A stretch of DNA of 64,000 nt. Source: Mytilinidion resinicola. Its lineage: Eukaryota; Ascomycota; Dothideomycetes; Mytilinidiales; Mytilinidiaceae. This document shows positions 12,662 to 23,589 of the stretch, piece after piece; position 1 is the first letter of the stretch; each line of letters begins with the position of its first letter. The position numbers were made by a program, and so were the translations under genes. Below the pieces are notes generated by a model. It was not told where the DNA came from, ran no database searches, and worked only from the letters and a program-made list of their open reading frames with translations. The stretch is taken from contig NW_022985457.1 in NCBI RefSeq assembly GCF_010093595.1, forward strand, positions 678,608 through 742,607, written 5' to 3'.

Positions 12662-13241
12662 AGTTCAACTCGTCCTTGGGGTCATGGGAATAGAATACAT
12701 ACCAACGGCTCTGAGAGTCAGCTTGTGATAGTAATAACAAACACAGCCCTATAAAGTAAATCACGACTCCCGAGGCATCATTCTTGATACATCTTAACTC
12801 CGCAATGTCTCACAGCTTCTCCTAGTCGACTAGCAGACCTATGAAGCGGCACACTCGTGATCAGCAATAGAGATCCCTTGCTTCAATTTCTGGAGTGGGG
12901 TCAGCACATGTGATTCGTGGCGGCTTTACGTGAACCTCTTTCCAGACGCCCCTCCCGCCCCTCCCGCCCCTCCATCACATCTTTTTCGAGTTTCTAAGGC
13001 CACTTCTGGCAACGGAGCGTATCGCATCCCTGCAGACATTGCCGTCTTCACATCAGCCCCTCGTTCAAGGCCTTGCTCTCATCCGTGCCGCGCGTTCGAG
13101 CCTCAGGCCTCCGGCATCGGGCGGAACAAAAGAGACGGTAACGCTAGGCGCCCGCGGAGCCTCCCGGGCGTTCCACAACACCAACTTGCGGACTTTGTAC
13201 GATCTGAATAACCCCTGCTGCAACTCTTCGCTTTCTCGACC
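12662..13241. promoter_or_regulatory. Intergenic, presumed promoter of the methyltransferase
   Basis: A 580-bp gap between two rightward genes. It is pyrimidine-rich around 12945-12975 (repeated CCTCCCGCC). No separate gene is supported. Confidence 0.35.
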
Positions 13242-15075
13242 ATGGCCGATGACTCAGTACCTGCAGGTGCGCTGCAGCAGGAACAGGAACAGGAGCAGGG
13301 GGGTGATTTGCTCGAGGCGGTAGGTCCAAGGCCCAGAGTAGATACATTATTGGAACTGACTCCGCGGCGATATAAGTATACTTCACAGTCGGAGTCTGAT
13401 GTCGATTCGGCGTATAATGACATGTATGTCCGTTCATAGTCTTCTAGGTTCCTAGGTAGAATACTAGGATTTGGAACTAAACTGGGTGCACCCAGCGTCT
13501 CCGAAACGGCGTCTGTGACGTCTTCCATCCTCGCTGGGAAATTCGAGAATGGACGGAGGTATCATGCTGTATGTGATTTCATAAGGTCATATTGAATGGA
13601 TCGAAGAGGAGTTTTTGCTGACTGTGTACGCCCGTGAAGTATGGACAACAGGGCAAGTAAAATCCAGCTTTCTCGATCGCCCGTGTCTGGCTAACGCTAG
13701 CCATTTAGAATATATGTTCCCAGATGACGAGGTCAGTTGAGATGTTTTGCCCTTAGGAAACTCCCTCTGCTAAAGATATCGATTATAGCAAGAACAAGAT
13801 CGGTAAGTAAGACTCTGACTAAGTGCACTTGGAGCTTTGGCTTATCATCGGAACGAGATTGGATATCAAATACGCATCTATAAATTTAGTTTTTGGTCAA
13901 GGGACAGACGGGACACTCTTTGCTCCAGTCAAGGATCCGCAGACTATTCTAGATATTGGGACGGGGACAGGTATGCTCTTTTCGATGTAGAACCGCTATC
14001 CTCAATCCTGACGCGGAACAGGTATCTGGGCAATTGACTGCGGTGAGTGACCCTCGAGTCTACTGTCTATTGTTGTAGTATCTGACAGCCGAAGCCGAGG
14101 AGTACCCAGGAGCTACTGGTAAGCACGTTCTGAGGTGACCATCCCATCATTTAGTATTGGTATACTGAAATATGCTAGTATATGCCACGGACCTAAGTCC
14201 TATCCAACCCGCATGGTCTGTACCTATCTTATTGTAGTCTCCTTCATTCGTCTATAACTAACTCCAGAATAGGGTGCCGCCAAACGTCAAGGTATAGTCG
14301 TACTACTCTGCTCAGCAGGTGGAGCCATGCTGACCCCAACAACCCGAAAGTTCGAAATCGACGACGCCGAAAAGCCATGGACCTTTGATCCCAACTTCTT
14401 CGACGTCATCCATACGCGGACCATGACAGGATGCATCCGCGACTGGCAAAGGCTTGCCCAACAAGCCTTCACGTACGCACTCTTTCCTTTCAGATATCCA
14501 ATTTGTCTCATCCCCTCCAAAAAAAGCTTGCTCACCAAAAAAAACCCACCAGCCATATCAAACCCGGCGGCTACTTCGAATGCCAAGAAATGGACTACAT
14601 GACCGTCGTGCAATCCGACTCCCAGAACCCCGGCGAAGCCATGCTCCTCTGGTGCAAGCAGCAAGGCGAAGCCGCCGCCAAAGCCGGCATCTCGCTGCGC
14701 ACGTCCACCAGCTATCTCAAAAGCCTCATGGAGAGCGTCGGCTTCGTCGACGTCGTGACCCGCGAGTTCAAGCTACCGATTGGCCCTTGGGCGTCCGACA
14801 AGACGCTGCGCAATGCCGGGCTGCTGCAGATGAGCGCCATGCTGGAGGGCATCGAGGGCATTAGCCTGAGACTCTTCACCCATTATACGAACTGGACGCT
14901 GGACGAGTTGCACGTGCTGCTGGCGAAGTGTAGGTCGGAGATCAAGGATAAGCGGCTGCATGCTTATTGGGCTTTGTGAGTTTTACGCATCCCTAATCTT
15001 CCGCTGTCGTAGGATAGTAAGTGAGGTACTGATGATGCTCGCAGACCGGTTGTCTATGGCCGTAAACCAGAGTAG
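13242..15075 (+). CDS. LaeA/UMTA-type SAM methyltransferase in 13 exons
   Basis: Exons: 13242-13423, 13496-13568, 13640-13652, 13709-13731, 13789-13802, 13858-13970, 14022-14042, 14089-14118, 14179-14215, 14273-14291, 14351-14472, 14553-14975, 15045-15075. They total 1101 nt and 366 residues, in phase at every junction. Family landmarks appear in order across the exons: SETASVTSSI, FENGRRYHAY, EYMFPDDEQEQDRLDI, SAM motif I [65 protein letters not shown] and the typical end VVYGRKPE. Exon 3 (13 nt) would use a GC donor (gcaagt); the other introns are GT-AG. Most introns have a clear CTNAN branch site. The family includes the secondary-metabolism regulator LaeA and many uncharacterised methyltransferases, and the substrate cannot be read from sequence. 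The microexon boundaries rest on family similarity plus splice signals. Confidence 0.85.
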
Positions 15076-15531
15076 CGCACCGCACCTTCAGACCGTTGAG
15101 TAGAAAGGATTTGGGAGCAGTCGCGGTTGACCATCTATGTTTCAATGTGGTTCAGATACTGAGTGTGTGAAAAACCCAAATAAATGTATAAGGTCTGTGT
15201 TTCTTCTGTAACTTTAAATTCAGTCTTATCCATCTAGTTTCGTGTTTTAGTGGCTTGTCTTGGGGCGTGAAGCTGTTTTTACTACCGAAAGCGTGTCTGT
15301 CACTTCTCCCGACTTTGTTTAGTGCACTACGGATAGCACAATTCGAAGCGGTTGGAGCATGGTGGTGGTAAATAGCCGTTTATCATGTTACGATTGACAT
15401 ATCTTAGGAGAGGCACAGCGAGAGAACATATCCCATGTTTTGTCAAGCCCCCTTTCCTAGCCCCTCTCCCATTATCTCCCGTCTTCCATTTTTCTTCACC
15501 AAGAAGATATTCCCCGGTTACTCGATGTCTT
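15076..15531. other. Intergenic between convergent genes
   Basis: A 456-bp AT-rich gap between the 3' ends of the methyltransferase (+) and the Gly-rich secreted protein gene (-). It should hold two 3' UTRs. Nothing else is supported. Confidence 0.4.
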
Positions 15532-16166
15532 CTACGCCGAAAGATTCGCCATCCCCAGGTCTCTCGCACACGCCGCCGCCGCTTTCCCTTTCTTGTGCGG
15601 GAACCGTGCTTTCAATCGTCGAATGCAGGCAGCGGCAGTCGTGTTTGAAGCGACGGCTTGTTGTGCGGCAGCTTTGCCTCCGTTCCCAGCGTTCCCAGCA
15701 TTGGCAGCGTTGCCCTTACCAGCGCTGGCGGCGTTGCCTCCAACAGCATTGCCCCCGGCTTTGCCTCCAGCGTTTCCACCAACATTACTTCCAGCGGTAT
15801 TGCCAGCTCCTCCAGTACCACCAGCTCCTCCGGCTCGTCCACCCCCTCCCCCTCCTCCGCGTCGAGGACGTCTAGCCTTGAGCGGCTGCCTCGCAATTAT
15901 TTCATTGATCTCTCTTGCCTCAACCTCGTCTCTCCGGCGATCTTGGTAATCGCGGATCTGGGCGATGTAATGGGTGGCTGCGTTGGCCGGGCCACGCTGT
16001 AGGCTAAATCAGCATCCGACGATACGGCAGAAGGACAGTACGGGGCAAAGAGGCATACGATGAAGCGCTTCGCCAAGCTAGGGCCATAGTCGCTGTGGCC
16101 AGAAATGAGTGGAGCGTAGGCTAGGGCGGCGAGCGTGAGGGCCTGGGCGAGGGCGGAGAAGTGCAT
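15532..16166 (-). CDS. Small secreted Gly/Asn/Ala-rich protein, function unknown
   Basis: Exons (minus strand) are 16166-16059 and 15996-15532, joined over a 62-nt intron that has a phase-0 junction at FI/RGPANAATHY; 190 residues. It begins with a typical signal peptide (MHFSALAQALTLAALAYAP). A charged segment follows (YQDRRRDEVEAREINEII, then a basic KARRPRR patch that could be a processing or nuclear-type signal). The next 70 residues or so are glycine-rich with GG(N/A)AGG units. The C-terminus is basic with two Cys. I recognise no family. The low-complexity body resembles fungal secreted or cell-wall glycine-rich proteins. The opposite strand shows a Ser/Thr-rich frame that is only its antisense image. 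Confidence 0.6.
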
Positions 16167-17304
16167 ATTGTTAAAACTACTGGCCAGCAGTAGGAAAGGG
16201 TGTTCTGCGTGGAGTAAGAAAAGAAGAAAGGGAAAAACAAGATGCGAGACTGGTCAACCTTACAACACCTTGCAAAGGCAACTGGGGAAGGTGTGGATGG
16301 CTGAGGCATTCGTGCCTGGGTTTATACTGCTCGCTGGACGCCGCCAATTGAATGCGTCGGCTCGCCATCACCTCATCTGCTACGATCTCGAAGCGCTGTG
16401 TGTTCATGTTCTCTTCCATTCCGCGTCTCATGATCTTTCTCTTTTGCTCAAGGCTCCACAGCCTCGTCGATCACACGCTTGTCGGATGGCGTTGCGGAGT
16501 TGACGTACGTGTTGCCATAAGCGCACATTAGGCCTCGAGTGGCCTTGCCTGGCCGCCTTAAGGCCCAAATGGTGTGAAGGTCGGAGAAAAGCCTGCAGCC
16601 TGTAACCAAGATGAGTCTTAAAACGTTGGTGGTGACTGAGTCCAACACTGTTTGGGCTAACAAGACTTGTCAAGCAAAACCAAAAGCGGCAAGCGATTCA
16701 TTTCGAGAAGTAGAGGCGGTGGGTCTGGGGATGTAGGCTGTATGAATGATGTGTGGGAGTCCGGTTATCGGCGGGAAAGAGTCTTAGAGATGCAAGAAGC
16801 AGGGATTGTCACGAAGGGTGTTTCGCATTGCTGGAATTGTGGGTTTCGTGACCTACGGGGTTTCATGCAAGTGTAGCTATAGTGGGAACGAGATACGCTT
16901 CTAGAAAGTAGTAGCCAGTCGTATATTTGAACAAGCTATAAAGCGTTGTGTGGTGTCATAGTTTGGAAAGCACTTGATTCATCTGTTGAAAAGTATATCG
17001 TAATATGAGGTGTATTTGATGCTCGCTTTTATAAGACGAGCTACCCCACGAGAGTCCTAAGTAGTTCGGCTCGTTCGTGGTTGGTCTGCTCGATAGTGTA
17101 CCTCGTAGGCAAGCTGTGAAGGTGACAGCCTATCCAAGCGGAATGTGACGTGGAGCCACAACGCTCAAGGCTCCACGACAGAGTTCTCGAAACGTCCTGA
17201 GGACCGTTCGAGTCGTGCGGCCCTAAGTATCCAAGTTCATGCTATACATAATGACGTGGCCCTTTCGATAGATTGATCGCATATCCCAGCAAGGGAGTAG
17301 GGAA
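16167..17304. other. Intergenic, promoter of the secreted protein gene plus MED7 3' flank
   Basis: A 1.1-kb stretch without a supported gene. Short frames on both strands have no motif or splice support. Confidence 0.4.
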
Positions 17305-18125
17305 TCAACCGTCGATCCACTCTTCGTCATTTAGTGTGTTCCAAATCAGCCTTTGCTCTTCCTTTCTCTTCTCTTCGGGTGATGGTGGCGGCAAGTTCTC
17401 GCCTTCGAGAGGGATTCCGTCTGTAGATTCCAGCGTTGCCTTGCCCAGTCCACCCAAAACGTCATTGATTTTCTGCTTCATTCCCTTTATGCCCTCTACT
17501 TCAGCTCGTGCCTTCTCCAACTGATCCTCCATCATCAGGATAAGGGTCTCGCGAGCTTGGTGGGGCCGGTACTCGTTAATCAGATGGTGCGCGTTTGCGT
17601 ATAGTGTTCGGAGGTCCGCTACCTTTTCATCATACTGCATAGGATTTACAGAGAGCACGCCTACGAGCTCCAGGAAGTTGAGAAGTATGGATCTTGCAAT
17701 CTTCTTGAGGTAAACGGCGCGGTCGAGGGTCCAGTCGGATTGAACGCCTTCGGTAGCAGAGGGCGAGGTCGGGGATGAGGGGTACAATTGCTCTATGTCG
17801 AATTCTTTGAGCGACGAGAGAGGCGCTTGGATCTTGAAAAATTGTTAGCCGGAGCATAGATCGTCGAGCAGGTTCGAGGTACATGTTTGGTCTCTCCGAA
17901 GGACTTGTATATGCCATCTGCGGGTGGCTCAGGTGGAATGAGGTATCGTAGTTCCGGTGGTAGATCCAGCAATTTCGGAGTTGAAGCTTCACCATTGTCC
18001 TTGCTCTCCGAGGCTGCAGCTTCCTGTATCTCCTTCAGCCGGTCGAGGTTCTGCGTGGTGAAGTGCTTGTAGAAAGGCGGTGGTTGGGGAGGCCCGTAGC
18101 TCGCGGGCTCTTCGTCGTCCTCCAT
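17305..18125 (-). CDS. MED7: Mediator complex subunit 7
   Basis: Exons are 18125-17883 and 17832-17305 with a 50-nt intron, giving 256 residues, the usual size for fungal MED7. The N-terminal proline-rich stretch PPQPPPFYKHFT, LLDLPPELRYLIPPEPP and the long C-terminal helices with NFLELVGVLSVNP, NAHHLINEYRPHQARETLILMMEDQLE are diagnostic. MED7 pairs with MED21 in the Mediator middle module and links RNA polymerase II to regulators in the nucleus. It is divergent from the PAP2 gene with about 260 bp between the start codons. Confidence 0.95.
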
Positions 18126-18386
18126 AGTGATTGTCGCGTGTTTGTGGAGTAGATATTAAGGCAAGATCTTGTAGTGTCTATGCGAGTCTGGAAGTGTTGA
18201 AGAGCTGTGAGCTGTTGAATATGGAATGCGGGAGGCTTTGTTGTTTGGTGAAGGTGATCGGGCGGCGGAAGATCGACAAATAGCGTGCCAAGAATGTAGA
18301 CGTCGCGGAGTGAACGACCTCTCCCCCGAGCCTCAACACCTTGTCCTGTCATGACCTGATGCACTTCCAGCGCGATTGAAGCGACT

Positions 18387-19811
18387 ATGCCTGGCCAGGG
18401 GCCTCAATCCAACCACCGCCGTGGCAACAGCCTAGCACAGTCGCCCGGCTTTGTTGGTTCTTTTACTCGTTTCTGGCAGGTGAGCGCACGCATGGATATC
18501 AATTCAAAGGGTCCAACTGACAGATGGCAGCGTTCTTATGCTTCAGACTACATTGGTCTTGTTATTCTCCTTATTGCATACATTCTGGTAAGTCTTCTTG
18601 CACTCTCCGAAACTCATATGAACCTCCTCCATGCCCCTTGTCCTGTTGATTCACAAACAACCTCGACAATTGCTGCTATTGTCCTCTCTACGAAACCCTT
18701 CTCCGCTATATTTACCATTGCATTCACACCTAATCTTCTTGAACCAATGTCTATCTGGAATACATTGCTAACATATCCCAGCTTCAATTCTTTGCCGAAC
18801 CATTCCATCGCATGTTCTCCCTCGATAACCTCGCCATACAATACCCGCACGCTGAGAAGGAGAGAGTGCCAGTCAGTACGTGACACAATGAAGGGCTATA
18901 TATCAAAGTGGATGCTGACGTATGCGTAGCTTGGCTATTTATCTACGCTGGTGGTGTTCCTCTAGGGGTGTTGATATTTTGGGCCATAGCTTTCAGGCCG
19001 AAGGGACACAAGGCACATGTCACCATTCTCGGTTGGTTCATAAGGTAATATTCGCATTGCCTGCAAATAAATAATACCATCGGCTAATTGTTGACAGCTT
19101 GATTCTGACATTGTTTATCACGGATGTAAGATCTTGGTGCCTTCAGACATGCCACTACAGCTTGCTTACACAATCAATAGGTGATCAAGAATGCAGTTGG
19201 CCGACCACGGCCTGATCTGATTGCTCGATGCAAGCCAGTACGTGTATATTATCCTGCTCTAACTGTAGCTTTGAAATGTACTGATCACCATTTAGGAGAA
19301 AGGCACCTCGGACCATCAACTCGTGACCTGGGAAGTCTGCACAGAGACGAACCACCACGTGCTCCACGACGGATGGCGTAGCTTCCCCAGCGGCCACAGT
19401 AGCTTTTCCTTCAGTGGCCTAGGATACCTTGCTCTCTTCATAGCAGGTCAATGCCACGTCTTTCGACCTCGAACGGATCTCGGGCGGGTTCTTTTGGCAC
19501 TGGCTCCACTGCTCGGAGCTGCACTGATTGCTATTTCACGATGCGAGGATTACAGACACGACGTTTGGGACGTGACTACTGGATCGATAATAGGTCTATT
19601 GGTAGCCTTCTACACATACAGAAGATACTACCCCTCGCTCAAATCTAGGGGGTGCGATACTCCGTATCCCAATCCAGCAGATTCGGCGGATGGCAGGGGT
19701 TTTGGGAAGTTGAAAGATGAGGAGGAGAGAATACAGAGCGCTCGCGATTTCGAGGTGGATGACCTAGACGATGATGCAGAGAGCTATCCTTTAAACAATA
19801 TCAGGAGTTGA
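18387..19811 (+). CDS. PAP2-family lipid phosphatase (DPP1/LPP type)
   Basis: Exons: 18387-18587, 18782-18875, 18930-19044, 19098-19125, 19181-19237, 19296-19811, totalling 336 residues. All three phosphatase signatures are intact: KNAVGRPRP, the PSGH motif in SFPSGHSSFSF, and SRCEDYRHDVWD. About six membrane segments are visible (for example IGLVILLIAYIL and WLFIYAGGVPLGVLIFWAIAF). The tail is acidic. The family dephosphorylates diacylglycerol pyrophosphate, phosphatidate and lysophosphatidate in ER/Golgi/vacuole membranes. The start is uncertain: an in-frame ATG at 18492 would give 301 residues and is equally plausible. The first intron (194 nt) is long for this gene. Confidence 0.9.
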
Positions 19812-19929
19812 TCTCCGTATTTTGACGCGTTGGAAGGCTTGCCTGATATATATTTGGCATCTTCACTCGCTGTGATCGTGGGGAACCCCATCGTCGACCT
19901 ATCTTGACTCGGGCGAGTTCCTGCACTCT

Positions 19930-20975
19930 TCAAGTGGTAGTCGCAAAGCCTAGAATCGTGGTCAAAAGTACCTCCTTTTCCAGCAAATCCACCGTCTCGC
20001 TCCAGAGTTTCTTCTGAACCTTTTCGCCTTCCGTGGAAAGAACAAAGTTCGAAGGTCTGCAATGTAGGACATAGTCAGCAAAAGGCAATCAGTATAGCGA
20101 AGAGACATAGCATACGAGGTCTCCTTCTGTTCGCTTAGATACTGACCGTGAGACTCTTCATGGAGCACTAATGCATCCACCAAGCAGTGCCCACCCTGTG
20201 CGCTGGTCCATGAAAGCATTTTGAGGACCAGGTTATACAAACTCGTCATCTGATAGCGGTGGAGACCGCTATAGCACCACCCCGGATTGGGCGTGTTGAT
20301 GATGACTTCGCTCCTATCAACCCTGCTCGCCAGCTCTCTCGTCCAAAACACGTTGAGTAACTTCGACGTATAATATCTCTGCATGACCCTGCCGAACGTC
20401 TCTCTCTCGTCCAGCCGCGCAAGGATGTTAGGGGCGTTCCGCTCCTTAAATGGGGTCCAGAAATGCCCTTCCGAGGACACTATCGTCATCCGTGATGGCT
20501 TGCCCGTTTGTTTCGCCGTCTTCTGTAGAGTCGGCAGGATGAGCAATGAAAGAAGTGATGTCCCGATGTGATTTATTTGCACATTCGTTTCATGCCCCGT
20601 ATGCGACGCCGTGTACGTCACCTGCTTCAAACCTGCATTGAGAAGTACATAATCAAGCCGATCGAGAGTCGCGACTTTGGCGCCGAACGCGACCATGCTC
20701 TCGTAGGAGTCGTAGTCTAGCTGCCATACTTGGACATCACAATCGGGGCTCTCCTTTGAAAAGGTAGTTTTTGCGGTTTCACCCTTCGAGGTGTCCTTGA
20801 CGGCTAGAATAAGACGTGATAGTTTGTGGGAAGCGAGTTCGCGGGCGGCTTCGAAGCCGAGCCCGATATTTGCGCCGGTGATGAGACCTGTGTTGCCCGC
20901 TAGGGAGATGGTTGGTGGAAGGGGTTTGGGTTTGAAGGTTAGTTGGCGGTAGAGGAAGCCGAGGAAGCCGCCCAT
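19930..20975 (-). CDS. Short-chain dehydrogenase/reductase (retinol-dehydrogenase-like)
   Basis: Exons are 20975-20116 and 20056-19930 (59-nt intron), 328 residues. It has an N-terminal membrane-proximal stretch (FLGFLYRQLTF), cofactor motif TGANIGLG, the structural NAG in LLNAGL, and catalytic YYTSK preceded by MTIVSSEGHFW. The spliced C-terminus (SNFVLSTEGEKVQKKLW) matches this fungal SDR group. It is a likely NADP(H)-dependent oxidoreductase with unknown substrate. Its 3' end faces the PAP2 gene with 118 bp between stop codons. It lies on the same strand as the following monooxygenase and may belong to that cluster. Confidence 0.88.
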
Positions 20976-21515
20976 TTTGTTGACGTGTTGTCAGAATGGA
21001 AGGGATAGAGAGGTGTATTGGCTTTAGCCGAGTACGTCGCTCATATTTCGGCACGATGATGAAGGTTGCTCTCTGCTTATAGTCTGTATAATGTGGAAAG
21101 CAACCAGTATCTTGTAGGAGACTGGTGTAAGCCCACAGGGGGTCACACCTCGTCTCATCCTGCCCGATCTCCCCGCCAAGCCACTAGGCTCTCACGCTTG
21201 TTCCTTCCCAATATTTCAGGGGGCTTCTAAGATTTCTGCCCGAGCATCTTCTTCATCAACTGTCTCGCAGTCCAGGGCTGATGCATCAATGATATGGTGC
21301 TGAGAAGCATATTCCGTGGAATCAAAAGCCGCATTCTATCGTTGACGCCCTTCCTGCATCAGAGAGACCCATGCTATGTTCGAAATCGACCGTTCATCCT
21401 TTATCACACGTATGTCCAGAACATCGAAAGGGATGACCACTCAGAAGCTGATGGATTTGGTCTTGATGGACTCAATGCCTCAACTAAACCCTTCATGGGC
21501 TTTCTTTCTTCTAGG
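20976..21515. promoter_or_regulatory. Intergenic between SDR start and monooxygenase stop
   Basis: A 540-bp gap holding the SDR promoter and the 3' flank of the upstream monooxygenase. The + strand frames at 21.29-21.83 kb have no recognisable motif. Confidence 0.35.
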
Positions 21516-23159
21516 CTACTTAGTTCCGTTCGCCTCGTACGGTTTGTCTTCGCTATACACGTCATACTTGTATGTGCTGCCAATATGATCCTTTCTGACC
21601 CCACTCTGGCCCTTTCCATACACCCTTTCTCTGGCTGTCAAGCCTTCTTCAATTGCCTCGGGGTACAGCCCTCGTCTCCTCAGTTCCGGAATGAGCAGAT
21701 CGACTACATCTTCAAATGTCCCGGGTGTCGTGACATAACCCAGATTAAACCCATCAATATCTGCCTCACGAACCCACCTCTCCAACTCATCTGCCACCGT
21801 TGCTGGACTCCCAATTGCCACGGGGCCTAACCCGCCAATCGACGCCTTGTCCGCGATTACACGTGGCGTCCATTTCGGAATATCCTTACTCGTGGTCGTG
21901 AACGAGTCAAGCAGACTCCGGACTTTATGCGCTTCCAAAGAGTCCGCGGCCGTAAGTTCTTGGTCTAGCGGATACTTGGAGAGATCGATACCCGTCCAGC
22001 CGCTCACGAGTACTAGCCCGCCTTCCGTAGATGCGTACTTCTTCAACTCGTCGTGCTTGGCTCTTGCCTCCTCGTCTGTCGCGGCTACGATCGGCGTGAA
22101 AGTCGCAAAGAACTTGATGGAGCGCGGATCGCGTCCATTTTCTGCGGCGAGCTTTCTGATTGCGTCGATCTTGGGGCGAAGGACTTTGGTGGAGTGGGAG
22201 GAGACGAAGATGCCTTCGGCGTGGGTGGCAGCGAACTGGGAGCCGGCCGGGGAGGTGCCGGCTTGGAAGATGAAGGGCGTGCGTTGTGGAGATGGGTCTA
22301 CGATGTGCTTGGTGTCTAGATTGACGTACTTACCATGATGGTGAATTGTGCGGATCTTGTTTGGGTCGGCGTATTCGTCTTTCGCCGGGTCGGGGGAAAC
22401 GGCGTCGTCAGCCCATGAGCCTTCCCAAAGTCTGAGACGTTCAGATTCCGTTCGTAAGTTATGCTGAGCAGTTTGTGGAGACTTACTTGTACAGAACTCG
22501 CAGATACTCATCAGCTTGCTGATACCGCTCATCGTGCTCGATAGGAGTGTCTAATCCAATGGCTTTGAATGCAGCCTTCTTCCAGCTTGTAACTACGTTC
22601 CAGCCTATCCTACCCCCGGTCAGGTGATCGAGAGTTGAGAATCGTTTTGCTAGTAGAAATGGCGGCTCGAACGATGTCGAGGCCGTGATTGCGAATGAGA
22701 GGTTTTTCGTCACTGCTGCCATTGCTGATATCGGCTACGCGTATCAACTGTCAGCTTCCCGGAATCGTCATCTTCCTTTAAGTTTTGTCTCTCTTACGAT
22801 AGTTGGATCAGTGACAGGCCATTGTGCAGCCCTTCGGATGCAATTGTCTAAACTGCCTTCGTAGGTATCGTATCCACCATAAGTGTCGGCTAAAAACAGG
22901 GCGTTGATTCCACCGCGCTCCAGAAGCTTGGCTAGATCTATCCAATATTTGAGAGTCCGCTTGGTAGCAGATTTATCATCTGGATTCTAAGAACGCTTAA
23001 CATGAGCAACTCGATCTTAAAGTACCATATCCCAAGAATTACCTTCCATTGACCGGGAGACAAATGTCCGATCGTAGACATGTCGAAAGCATTGAGAAGG
23101 ATATGTTTCTTTGGCTCGGCAGCATTGCCGTTTTGGGCAAGGGCTAGAGTGCTCGTCAT
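21516..23159 (-). CDS. Luciferase-like FMN-dependent monooxygenase (NtaA/SnaA/DszA family), copy 1
   Basis: Exons (minus strand): 23159-23043, 22986-22798, 22734-22487, 22431-21516; 489 residues. Family motifs run in order: ILLNAFDMSTIGHLSPGQW, ALFLADTYGGYDTYEGSLD, AAQWPVTDP, FSTLDHLTGGRIGWNVVTSW, SPQRTPFIFQAGTSPAGSQFAATHAEGIFV, KASIGGLGPVAIGSP and ADIDGFNL. Enzymes of this group use reduced FMN and O2 to oxidise substrates such as nitrilotriacetate, dibenzothiophene sulfone or pristinamycin, and depend on a separate flavin reductase. No reductase gene is visible nearby. A related copy lies at 30.9-32.8 kb with different intron positions. Confidence 0.92.
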
Positions 23160-23589
23160 AATGAAATGGTAGAAAGGTCAAGGTGTATTATTTCGATTTT
23201 ACTTCTTAGGTTTTGAAGTCAGACGACTCCTTTATACATTCATCGGCTTTCTCGATAACGGCCTTCTTACCCTGGTTACAGCGCTAGTAAAGTAGGTGGG
23301 GCACGATCCTGCGCAATGCCCGTTGGTGATTGCGCCATACGTCAATGGTGGATTGGGGCAACGCCTTTTCACGACACTATGGGGTTTATTGGCCAATAAA
23401 TTCAACACTTTGGCATAGCCCGTGGGTCACTTTGCGAAGCGAAGTTTCGCCATAACTTCCCGAGGGTTAGACGCATAGGTTGCCCAAAAAGCTTGGAGGT
23501 GAGTCTTGTGATATTTGCTACTGAATGCCGTTTACCCGTCAAGCGCTCTTTGCAACATTTCTATCTTCTTGTCGAATTGCTAAAAATGC
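23160..23589. promoter_or_regulatory. Presumed promoter of monooxygenase copy 1
   Basis: A 430-bp gap between two leftward genes. No further gene is seen. Confidence 0.35.

Noticed and set aside
15657..16002. Ser/Thr-rich + strand frame resembling a GPI protein
   Set aside because: It is the antisense image of the Gly-rich secreted protein, which has a signal peptide and a good intron.
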